Shown here: piece by piece, positions 15,309 through 22,229 of the stretch
Numbering within the stretch: position 1 is the stretch's first letter
How the letters are laid out: the number at the start of each line of letters is the position of its first letter
Source of the DNA: a virus
IMG/VR virus record: IMGVR_UViG_3300008050_000025
Span: 1 to 64,000 of that record
Length of the DNA: 64,000 nt
Strand: one strand, 5' to 3'
The notes under the pieces: generated by a model
What the model was told of the DNA's origin: nothing
Seen by the model: the letters and a program-made list of their open reading frames with translations, nothing else
The model's database searches: none
Made by a program: the position numbers and the translations under genes

Positions 15309-16157
15309 TTAGAACGTTTGCTTAATGTCCGAAGTGTTCGGACTTTCGAAAAGGTCTTCCTCATCAGCGTACTGACGAATTCGACGCACATCTTCTCCAG
15401 TAGAGGAGTCCATTTCAAACACAGACAAGACTACAAAGTTAAAGATGTCAGCGGAAGAGAATCCCGCCTCTGCCAAAGGAAGGCAGTTAAGAATGGTTCG
15501 TGGCGACACCGAAGCCAACAGGTTTCCTTCTTTTCGCTGTGCAACGATAAAGTCGAAAGCGTGAAGGATAGGCTCCATCAAAGCTAGGGCTTCTGGAGAA
15601 GTCCCACCATCTGACATGTACTTGCCCAACTCCCCACCAGTAAGGTATTTGAAGTGGAACACAGTGCAACGGTCACGCAAAGCTCGGTCGATTGAACGAG
15701 CAGCAGAATATTCGTTACCTACGTTAGCAGTCAGAATAAAGCGAACACCTTTGGCTACCTTGATTTCACGACCAAGCTCTTCAACGAAAACGCTGCGTCG
15801 ATGGTCAAGAAGTGGCAGCAAGATATTCATCGCTGCACTAGAGGCACGGGACACTTCATCCAATGCAATCAAAGTGTTTGGAATCTGGATTTTAGTAGCC
15901 AGTTCCGCCAGTTGAAAGTTAGTGTTACCATCTTTCAATGCAAAGTGACCCAGAAGGGCCATACGAGCATCAGTGGTAGAGCCACAGTTAATAATGGTAA
16001 GTTCCATTCCTAGCTGATTGGCAACTTCCTGACAATAGGAAGTTTTTCCACTTCCTGTCTCGCCAGTAATTAGTACATTGTTGTCTTCGTCTTTAACCAA
16101 GACCTTGATGACCTCTTTTTGGCGGTCGTCAATTACAAAATCGGATTTCAAACTCAT
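15309..16157 (-). CDS. MoxR/CobS-type AAA+ ATPase
   Basis: A single AAA+ module of 282 aa. It contains Walker A GETGSGKT, Walker B TLIALDEVSRAS, a sensor region (FILTANVGNEYSA) and the arginine-finger area DRALRDRC. The VSRAS and ILLPLLDHRRSVFVEE segments are typical of the MoxR/CobS group. It is the first gene of the operon and is followed by the acidic and vWA proteins, the usual partners. The start is ATG at 16157 (MSLKSDFVIDDRQK); the open frame upstream covers the promoter region and is not coding. Confidence 0.88.
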   Translation of the reverse strand: MSLKSDFVIDDRQKEVIKVLVKDEDNNVLITGETGSGKTSYCQEVANQLGMELTIINCGSTTDARMALLGHFALKDGNTNFQLAELATKIQIPNTLIALDEVSRASSAAMNILLPLLDHRRSVFVEELGREIKVAKGVRFILTANVGNEYSAARSIDRALRDRCTVFHFKYLTGGELGKYMSDGGTSPEALALMEPILHAFDFIVAQRKEGNLLASVSPRTILNCLPLAEAGFSSADIFNFVVLSVFEMDSSTGEDVRRIRQYADEEDLFESPNTSDIKQTF

Positions 16158-16207
16158 AGTTTTTATCGGGTAGTTGGGGTAGTGCAGCAGTGCTGCGGTA
16201 GAGGCCC

Positions 16208-16235
16208 ATCTTACACGCGCCTCCTGTGGTGTCAA
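16208..16235 (-). promoter_or_regulatory. sigma70-like promoter of the AAA+/vWA operon
   Basis: On the minus strand TTGACA and TAAGAT are separated by a 16-bp spacer (CCACAGGAGGCGCGTG). It leaves a leader of about 40 nt before the ATG at 16157. The spacer length and its GGAGG core are shared with the tRNA-cluster promoter at 12321. Confidence 0.75.
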
Positions 16236-16299
16236 GAAGTAATTTGGATTAGAGATAAGTTTAAAAACGCCTTTGCCAGCCCAAGAATCCCTAATATGG

Positions 16300-16307
16300 C
16301 TATATAA
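16300..16307 (+). promoter_or_regulatory. late-type promoter box CTATATAA
   Basis: CTATATAA ends 7 nt before the tailspike ATG at 16315. The same motif precedes the genes at 19779, 24734 (minus), 24856 and 57383 (minus). No Shine-Dalgarno lies between box and ATG, so the transcript may be leaderless. Confidence 0.55.
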
Positions 16308-16314
16308 TTTGATT

Positions 16315-19300
16315 ATGACTGCTCCAATCAGAACCACGACTATCAGAATAAAGCCTGGGGAATTTACAGGTACGGATTATATTGTTTCCTTAGAACAAGA
16401 CCTCGTAGAGGATTACTATGTAGAAATTCTCCACAATGCCACCCAAGGGAACGTTACGGCGCTAAACAATGTAAACCATGCGAGGGTTACTATGGACCCT
16501 TTTGGGAACTACGGGGCATCTTCTAAATCGGCTGAGATTCAAATCTCTAGAGAAGCTTCCAATTCTAACACGGAACACACTATAATCATTCACGAATGCA
16601 CGGACAATACACATAATAGTGGATTTATAACTAGGGGGGTTTTCTCTCTTAGTGCCGCAGACCAAGTTCCTACAGTTTCCGCTACACACTCAGGAGTTGT
16701 CGATTCCGACCAATGCCAAGCTGTACTGGCAGGTATTACCTATGCAGATGCAACCAACTGGAAGCAGAACTCTGGTTACGCTAGGCTAAATCATGATTCT
16801 GTCAACGTAGCTTTGGAGCGAGTTGTGCAGTACGACCATGGGGTAATTGATGCCTCTGTGTACTTGATTGAGTGGGGAAGCAACGTTTCTGTCCAATTAG
16901 TAGAGTTTGACGCGACCTTCGGGGCCACGAGTACTTTGTCTGCTACAGAGGATTGGTCTAATGTTTCCATCTCTTCTGTAACTGCGGCTGAAACTTACCT
17001 ACAAGGAACGTTCACGATGAACAGTACTTCCAATAATGGAATTACTTCGGAGAACATTGCATACGTTCTTGGGGATGGAGTTACCTTTAATGATACGGAA
17101 ACAGAAATCTCTGTAGGACTTATGAACGGAAGCCCAGCCACGAAAGGATGGATTTATGTAATATCCTCTCCTGATTGGTACGTAACTAGAACTAAGTCAG
17201 GTTATGACGAAATTATCCAAGAAGATACTGAAAGTGCTACGTTCTCTATCGCAGGTGCAGCAGGGACAGAAACATACGAAGACAACATAGAGGAAGAAAG
17301 AGTTTATAGTAGCAGGTGTTTGAGGTATACGACCAGTGTAAACTCTAATAAAGTTGGATACACTAGAGATGCTGTAATCATTACAGCGGATACCACAGCT
17401 AGCTACCACAGAAGGACAGTTCCCTCAGGTGGAGGGCAAGCAGAGGGCGCAGCATTTATCTCTGTCACTGATTACGCAGGAAATCCCGTAGGAGACATTA
17501 ATGACATTTCAGCCAGCAACTCCACCGCTTCCATTTCGGTGAGTGCAGGAATTGTTGTAGATGTAGAGAATACAGATGTTGTCGTAAGCGTTAGAGACTC
17601 TGACTCAAGATTGGTAGCGAGTGCAACCGTTACCATTTCAATCGGGGGTATAGAAGTCGCTACAGGAATATCTAACGACCAAGGCGAAGTTACTTTAACT
17701 GTGGCAAACTCTACGTCGGGAACACAAAGCCTTTCAATTGCTATGGGGCCTTCTGAGGTAGTAATGTCCCCCGCGCCAGAGATAGTGTTCGCTACGGCCC
17801 CATTAAATTATGGCAAGCGTGTTGGTATGAACGGTGCAGTCGTGACCGACTGGTCTAATCAAGACCCGTTTATTGACCTAATGCTTGGAGGAAGAGGTCC
17901 TAACATTCGTGATACTAACGACAGTGGTTTCCACGATGATGCATTAATTGATATTGACGCTTCTGGTTGGCAGAAAACATGTGTTTCAGGGCATGAGCTT
18001 AATTACGTAATAGTTAGCACCAAAACATCAAGGCCTGCTGGAAACTACGTACTGACTTACAACGGTGGTGTTGCTGGTTGGACTTCCAGTGAGCTAAGGA
18101 TGACTGGAAACGTTACGGAGACATCCAAGTCAGCAGGAGAAATTGCTTTCTACTACGAAGGTTCAGGAAATATGTTCCTAACATTTGCCCCTGGAGCTAC
18201 GAGTGGCAACATGAACTCGACAAACTATATGAAGGATATTCAAGTTCTTCATGAAGATGATGTAGCCACGTATGACCGAAGTGTTCAGATGTGGAGGCCT
18301 GAGTTCCTAGCATCTCTTGAAGATATTGAAATCTTCCGTGCGATGGACTTTACAGTTACCAATCATTCTCAAATAACTGATTGGGCTGATAGAGTTGTTG
18401 AAGGGGCATCCAACTGCATGATTCGTGTAGAACGTGCAGCTTATCCAGGAGTGTATACGTTCAAAGGGATGGCGTTGGAATGGGTCGCTGATTTGTGCAA
18501 CAAGACCAACATGGATTTGTGGTACAACCTTCCCCACATGGCTACGAATGATTACGTCACTCAAGCAGCCACACTAATAAAAGCGAACTTAAACTCTAAC
18601 CTTAGATGTTTCTTTGAATACACTAACGAAGCGTGGAACTCTCAGTTTGAACAACAAGCTTACCGTGAAACTACTTTGATTCCTTACTATGGACTTACAG
18701 CAACAGGAAATGCTTGGAACCAAGCATATGCAACAAGAGCGTGTGAAATGTTCTCGTTGATTGACGATGTTTATGGAGCAGATTTACATCTTAGAGAAAG
18801 AGTTTTGGCAGGTCAAGGAGGAAATCCCAACATGGCTGCTGACCTTACTGAATCAGATGTATCAATCGCTGTTAGTCCTACACTAACAGGTATTGCTGCT
18901 GACCATGCAGATTATTATGCATTTGGCGCATATATGGGAGACTCAGTAGATGAATCTTCTGCCGCTGCCGCCTTTGACGCTATGGTAGCTGACAGCGAAG
19001 ATAAGATGACCTTGGTTACAGGGGAAATCGCACTCAACGTTGCAGGACTAGCGGGGGAAGGTAAGCTTCTTCCTATATGTTATGAAGGTGGCCAGCACTT
19101 AGTCGAAGGTTCAAACCTTACAGCAGCCTTGATTTCCGACACAAACAGACTTCCTGGAATGAGGGAAGCAATGTACAACCACATTGTAGGGTGGGATGCC
19201 AATACAGCTAGTGGCCCTTTCTGTGCGTACAACCATACGTTGGCTTCTGGGACAGGAGGACAATGGGGCTTTGCTTGGGATTTAGAAGCGTGGGTAGAAG

Positions 19301-19764
19301 ACCCAGGCCCAGAAAACTATAAAGCCTGGGGATTTAAGGATTGGATTGCTACCATGCCGCTAGAGGACTCTTCCTCAGATGCCACTGTACCTAGAAACGA
19401 TGCTTTCACGGGAGGAAAGGCTTGGTCAAACTTACGTGGAATGCCAAGAAACATCTTAGCCCGTGGGGATATGGAAACCTCGTCGGTATCAGTTACAGCC
19501 GTGGATACTGATTTCACAGTTATCGGAGCACCAGGAGAGGGTTTCAGGATTGTAGTATTTGCAGCCGTTCAGGACGGAGCAGATATGGCAGGTAAGCTTT
19601 ACAAGGTCTCATCTTCCGGTGAGGTCGTTGGGCCAATCTTTAACTCTACGTTAGGAGGGATGCCTATTTTCCTAGGGGATAACGAAGCTCTCATCTATCG
19701 TGCTACGGATTTCACGTCTTCTAGAACCATCGGAGTTTACTTCTCTACTGAGCACATAAGGTAG
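16315..19764 (+). CDS. tailspike with glycoside-hydrolase-like domain, 1149 aa
   Basis: Likely receptor-binding tailspike that cleaves host surface polysaccharide. The N-terminal about 380 residues are beta-rich and Thr/Ser-rich. An Ig-like (Big-type) domain follows near residues 430-485. From about 665 a TIM-barrel-like region carries FFEYTNEAWN with Glu772 as candidate acid/base, and CYEGGQHL with Glu924 as candidate nucleophile. An Asn-Glu pair followed about 150 residues later by a second Glu fits clan GH-A glycosidases. The last about 115 residues form a separate domain repeated in the next gene. ATG at 16315 is chosen because the late-type box is directly upstream. The exact sugar is unknown. 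Confidence 0.78.
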   Translation: MTAPIRTTTIRIKPGEFTGTDYIVSLEQDLVEDYYVEILHNATQGNVTALNNVNHARVTMDPFGNYGASSKSAEIQISREASNSNTEHTIIIHECTDNTHNSGFITRGVFSLSAADQVPTVSATHSGVVDSDQCQAVLAGITYADATNWKQNSGYARLNHDSVNVALERVVQYDHGVIDASVYLIEWGSNVSVQLVEFDATFGATSTLSATEDWSNVSISSVTAAETYLQGTFTMNSTSNNGITSENIAYVLGDGVTFNDTETEISVGLMNGSPATKGWIYVISSPDWYVTRTKSGYDEIIQEDTESATFSIAGAAGTETYEDNIEEERVYSSRCLRYTTSVNSNKVGYTRDAVIITADTTASYHRRTVPSGGGQAEGAAFISVTDYAGNPVGDINDISASNSTASISVSAGIVVDVENTDVVVSVRDSDSRLVASATVTISIGGIEVATGISNDQGEVTLTVANSTSGTQSLSIAMGPSEVVMSPAPEIVFATAPLNYGKRVGMNGAVVTDWSNQDPFIDLMLGGRGPNIRDTNDSGFHDDALIDIDASGWQKTCVSGHELNYVIVSTKTSRPAGNYVLTYNGGVAGWTSSELRMTGNVTETSKSAGEIAFYYEGSGNMFLTFAPGATSGNMNSTNYMKDIQVLHEDDVATYDRSVQMWRPEFLASLEDIEIFRAMDFTVTNHSQITDWADRVVEGASNCMIRVERAAYPGVYTFKGMALEWVADLCNKTNMDLWYNLPHMATNDYVTQAATLIKANLNSNLRCFFEYTNEAWNSQFEQQAYRETTLIPYYGLTATGNAWNQAYATRACEMFSLIDDVYGADLHLRERVLAGQGGNPNMAADLTESDVSIAVSPTLTGIAADHADYYAFGAYMGDSVDESSAAAAFDAMVADSEDKMTLVTGEIALNVAGLAGEGKLLPICYEGGQHLVEGSNLTAALISDTNRLPGMREAMYNHIVGWDANTASGPFCAYNHTLASGTGGQWGFAWDLEAWVEDPGPENYKAWGFKDWIATMPLEDSSSDATVPRNDAFTGGKAWSNLRGMPRNILARGDMETSSVSVTAVDTDFTVIGAPGEGFRIVVFAAVQDGADMAGKLYKVSSSGEVVGPIFNSTLGGMPIFLGDNEALIYRATDFTSSRTIGVYFSTEHIR

Positions 19765-19766
19765 GG

Positions 19767-19773
19767 CTATATA
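19767..19773 (+). promoter_or_regulatory. late-type promoter box CTATATA
   Basis: CTATATACCAGT immediately precedes the ATG at 19779, and the box itself starts 3 bp after the tailspike stop. Only 5 nt separate box and start codon. Confidence 0.55.
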
Positions 19774-19778
19774 CCAGT

Positions 19779-20192
19779 ATGACTAGGAACGACGCATTTT
19801 CGCAAAAGCCTATTGGCGCACCTTATAAGAACTCTCCTGAGATGCAAAAAGCATGGGCAGAGGTTAGCGTTATTTCTGTTGAAGTATCGACGGCAGGAGC
19901 CATTGACATTATCGCTGCACCAGGAGAAGGGAAAGAGATTAATGTTTGGGCTTATGGCGCAGACAACAGCCACACAGGAACATATCTTGCGGGTGGCTTC
20001 TTTAAAGGCACTGTAGGCGGGGCTGTCCAGGCAGGATATATTTCCACTGGGGAAGATAGCAATACTTACTTACCTTTCGAACTTCCCATATTAATTGGAG
20101 AGAACACCAAACTTTCATTTGGTGCTCTTCAATCTTCGGGTGTCTCAAGTAAGTCCTACATCACGGTTTATTACACCGTTGTAACTTACTAA
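19779..20192 (+). CDS. stand-alone copy of the tailspike C-terminal domain, 137 aa
   Basis: Aligns with the last part of the preceding tailspike. Both have RNDAF near the start, an IAAPGEG or IGAPGEG turn, a PILIGEN or PIFLGDN turn, and an SS-x-x-I-x-VY beta strand near the end. It is probably a receptor-binding or cap domain made separately, either as a chaperone-like partner or as an extra fibre tip. It arose by duplication. Its stop overlaps the stop of a tiny leftward frame. Confidence 0.8.
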   Translation: MTRNDAFSQKPIGAPYKNSPEMQKAWAEVSVISVEVSTAGAIDIIAAPGEGKEINVWAYGADNSHTGTYLAGGFFKGTVGGAVQAGYISTGEDSNTYLPFELPILIGENTKLSFGALQSSGVSSKSYITVYYTVVTY

Positions 20193-20281
20193 AACAGTTC
20201 AGGCATAGCTTCCTTAATCCTCATATTTGTAAAGGATTGAAGTCGCTTAAAATCAATAGCTGGGTTTTTGTGTTCTTTCAC
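20189..20281 (-). CDS. possible 30-aa protein, GTG start
   Basis: A short frame starting GTG in a GTGA overlap with the stop of the 52-aa gene and ending LFstop. The translation KEHKNPAIDFKRLQSFTNM looks protein-like. It overlaps the end of the rightward 19779 gene by 4 bp. Evidence is limited to the coupling overlap. Confidence 0.35.
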   Translation of the reverse strand: MKEHKNPAIDFKRLQSFTNMRIKEAMPELF

Positions 20282-20436
20282 GAATTCCCAGCTTTCTTCT
20301 CTCTCAGATATTGTTTCAATTCTTTGATAGCTTCCACAACTTTAGGGTCGGGCATAAAACCTTCCTTGTTGTTTTTCGGAAGCCTATCATCTAGTTCTCT
20401 AAGTACAATTCTAATTTGCTTTTTCATAGTCGTCAT
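20278..20436 (-). CDS. small basic protein, 52 aa
   Basis: A short frame starting MTTMKKQIRIVLRELDDRL with GGGAGAGG about 5 nt before the ATG. It is rich in Lys and Glu and probably helical. It lies directly downstream of the alpha/beta hydrolase gene in the same direction. No family is recognised. Confidence 0.55.
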   Translation of the reverse strand: MTTMKKQIRIVLRELDDRLPKNNKEGFMPDPKVVEAIKELKQYLREKKAGNS

Positions 20437-20461
20437 ACAGCCTCTCCCCACTGCTCACTAT

Positions 20462-21475
20462 TTAACCTACTACACGGGCCAAGAAATCTCTCTCAATTTC
20501 GGCCACTTGCTGAATGATTGCAGGAGTGTTACGCAAACCATGTGCGCCTCCTGGGATAATTTCAAACTGCACATTGGCTCCGAACAAACGAAGACGACGT
20601 ACAAGCTTTCGTACACCTTCTAGAGGTGCTGTCGTATCTGCGTCACCATGGATTACAAGATACTCAGTCTGCGTTGGCATTAGGTCAGTAAACCTAGTTG
20701 CAGTTCGCATATGCAATCGGTTCTGGTCATCAATGCCAAGGTTTTCGAATACAGTCTCATCTGGTGCTTCGAAGTCTGGGATAGCGTAACGTCCTTGTTG
20801 GACAATACCCCAATCATCTAGGTCAACCAAGGCCGACTTAAAGATTGCCGCGTCGGGAGCTTTACCTTTCTTGGCAAGCACTAGAGCCATTTCCATTCCG
20901 CCACGACTCGTACCAATGTAGACTGTTTTGGTTGGGTGTGCGCTTGGGAACTCATGCCGTAGCTCTTCCGCTGCAACGTAATCCTCAAGGTCTGCTACAC
21001 CAAACTCATCTACACCATCACTAAGGCCTCCGCCTGTCCAGGTTTCACCAGGAACCAAAGAGCCTCTCCCTCTACCTTGCGGAGTGATTTGAATATATCC
21101 GTTATTCCAAAGCACTCTGCTAGAATGTCCGTATCCAATATCACCTGTTGGGGGAAGTCCTGTACTGCCTACAAGGTTTCCTTGCACATGCGCATCATTG
21201 AGTTTGGCATCCGCTCCAGACTTACCACCACTATAAAACACGATGACTGGTAATGTGTTTGGTGCTGCGTAAGCTTGCGGGTAAAATGCTAATCCACGTT
21301 GATTTAATCCATCAACTGTGAATCCGAAATCTTTCCCTACTGCTCCTTGAGCGATAACTCCCGCAGGAGGATTATAGTCGTTAATGGTAAAAGTCTGCAC
21401 ACTATAATTAGTGGGACTTGATGAAAGGCAAGCGGTTAAAAATAAAAGATTATTGGTAGGGATACCAAGACTCAA
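20462..21475 (-). CDS. alpha/beta hydrolase with lipobox-like N-terminus
   Basis: A 337-aa serine hydrolase of the prolyl-oligopeptidase/esterase type. Ser190 lies in GTSRGG, an Asp in HGDAD (278-280), and His312 in GGAHG, giving the full catalytic triad. The N-terminus SLGIPTNNLLFLTAC contains a lipobox-like LTAC (Cys16) but lacks the usual basic residues. The start appears to be a TTG at 21475 with no Shine-Dalgarno. It stands beside the tailspike and fibre genes and may deacylate host surface glycan or lipid. The substrate is not known. Confidence 0.8.
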   Translation of the reverse strand: MSLGIPTNNLLFLTACLSSSPTNYSVQTFTINDYNPPAGVIAQGAVGKDFGFTVDGLNQRGLAFYPQAYAAPNTLPVIVFYSGGKSGADAKLNDAHVQGNLVGSTGLPPTGDIGYGHSSRVLWNNGYIQITPQGRGRGSLVPGETWTGGGLSDGVDEFGVADLEDYVAAEELRHEFPSAHPTKTVYIGTSRGGMEMALVLAKKGKAPDAAIFKSALVDLDDWGIVQQGRYAIPDFEAPDETVFENLGIDDQNRLHMRTATRFTDLMPTQTEYLVIHGDADTTAPLEGVRKLVRRLRLFGANVQFEIIPGGAHGLRNTPAIIQQVAEIERDFLARVVG

Positions 21476-21535
21476 ACTCGGAACTTTTTCTTAGGAGGAA
21501 AAAATGATATTCAGTTTCACCATATCCCCATAGAT

Positions 21536-21612
21536 TGGCACGGGCGGCAGGATTCGAACCCGCATTTATTCTCATTAGAAGTGAGACACATGTCCTGTTA
21601 TGTTACACCCGC
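21536..21612 (-). tRNA. tRNA-Arg(UCU)
   Basis: Acceptor GCGGGTG/CGCCCGT with two G-U pairs, G73 and an encoded CCA. The anticodon stem TCTCA/TGAGA closes CTTCTAA with anticodon UCU. T-loop TTCGAAT is standard. It reads AGA/AGG codons. Confidence 0.93.
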
Positions 21613-21625
21613 ATTTAATTTGTTT

Positions 21626-21701
21626 TGGAACCACAGGTGAGAATCGAACTCACGAAATACTAGATTGGAAATCTAGTGCCATACCATTAGGCTACTGTGG
21701 C
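21626..21701 (-). tRNA. tRNA-Gly(UCC)
   Basis: Acceptor GCCACAG/CTGTGGT, T73 and an encoded CCA. The anticodon stem CTAGA/TCTAG closes TTTCCAA with anticodon UCC. The T-arm GTGAG/CTCAC is perfect. It lies 13 bp upstream of tRNA-Arg in the same transcript. Confidence 0.93.
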
Positions 21702-21771
21702 TTTGGTTTCTCAACTTCTCCGCGAAGGTCGTAGTAGGCAGAGCCACACACGACTTGTTCTTGTTGGCCCC

Positions 21772-21799
21772 ATTGTAGGGGCGCGTTCTTGTTTGTCAA
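21772..21799 (-). promoter_or_regulatory. sigma70-like promoter for tRNA-Gly and tRNA-Arg
   Basis: On the minus strand TTGACA and TACAAT are separated by 16 bp (AACAAGAACGCGCCCC). About 70 nt separate the -10 box from the tRNA-Gly 5' end. It has the same spacer length as the other three promoters of this type. Confidence 0.7.
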
Positions 21800-21804
21800 G
21801 GAAC

Positions 21805-22038
21805 TTATGAGATAAACCCAAAGTTTGTAACAGGAAGTTCTTTCTTCTTAAATCTAACCCCATAGGCATCTTTGCCATCGAAGTAATTTCTACTCATTAG
21901 GACGAGAGGCACACTTCCCCAAAGGCCTCCCGTCCCGTTACCGCGTTGCCGCCATTCAATACACTCAGAATACGTTCCAGTATGGATAACCTTAGCAAAT
22001 GGCGAATTCCGCCCAAACTTAATAGTCTCCCATTCCAT
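21805..22038 (-). CDS. hypothetical protein, 77 aa
   Basis: Not recognised. Starts MEWETIKFGRNSPFAKVIHT after AGGTG, and ends TNFGFIS. The frame is open further upstream, but that part is the tRNA-Pro gene and is not coding. The protein lies between tRNA-Pro and the promoter of the Gly/Arg pair. Confidence 0.6.
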   Translation of the reverse strand: MEWETIKFGRNSPFAKVIHTGTYSECIEWRQRGNGTGGLWGSVPLVLMSRNYFDGKDAYGVRFKKKELPVTNFGFIS

Positions 22039-22069
22039 ATCGACACCTGCCCTGAAAGCATTTGTGAAG

Positions 22070-22142
22070 TCAGCTGGGCTGGATTTGAACCAGCGTCGCT
22101 CCCTTCCAAGGGGAGAAGATTGCCAAACTTTCCCACCCACTG
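22070..22142 (-). tRNA. tRNA-Pro(UGG)
   Basis: The anticodon stem CTCCC/GGGAG closes CTTGGAA with anticodon UGG. The T-arm GCTGG/CCAGC encloses TTCAAAT. Acceptor CAGTGGG/CCAGCTG has one mismatch. CCA is not encoded, unlike the other tRNAs here. The promoter -10 box is only about 15 nt upstream. Confidence 0.85.
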
Positions 22143-22157
22143 ATTTCCGGTCTTTAT

Positions 22158-22185
22158 ATAATAGGGTCGCCGCCAACAAAGTCAA
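22158..22185 (-). promoter_or_regulatory. sigma70-like promoter for tRNA cluster 2
   Basis: On the minus strand TTGACT and TATTAT are separated by a 16-bp spacer (TTGTTGGCGGCGACCC). The spacer matches that of the 12321 promoter in length, the leading TTG, the GG-GG core and the final CCC, so the two probably share an origin or a regulator. Confidence 0.8.
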
Positions 22186-22229
22186 CGTTTATTTTGCATA
22201 AAACCTAAGATTCTTGCAAATTATAGTGG

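Noticed and set aside
16158-16337. 60-residue N-terminal extension of the AAA+ protein
   Set aside because: It covers the sigma70-like promoter and the opposing late box, and lacks homology to AAA+ proteins.
21490-21530. Perfect AGGAGG followed by ATG and a 9-codon rightward frame
   Set aside because: The frame is only 9 codons, points away from any gene on that strand and runs into tRNA genes. It is probably a chance match, though a leader peptide cannot be fully excluded.
22039-22185. N-terminal extension of the 77-aa protein (start at 22185)
   Set aside because: The extension is the tRNA-Pro gene and its promoter, so the ATG at 22038 is the start.
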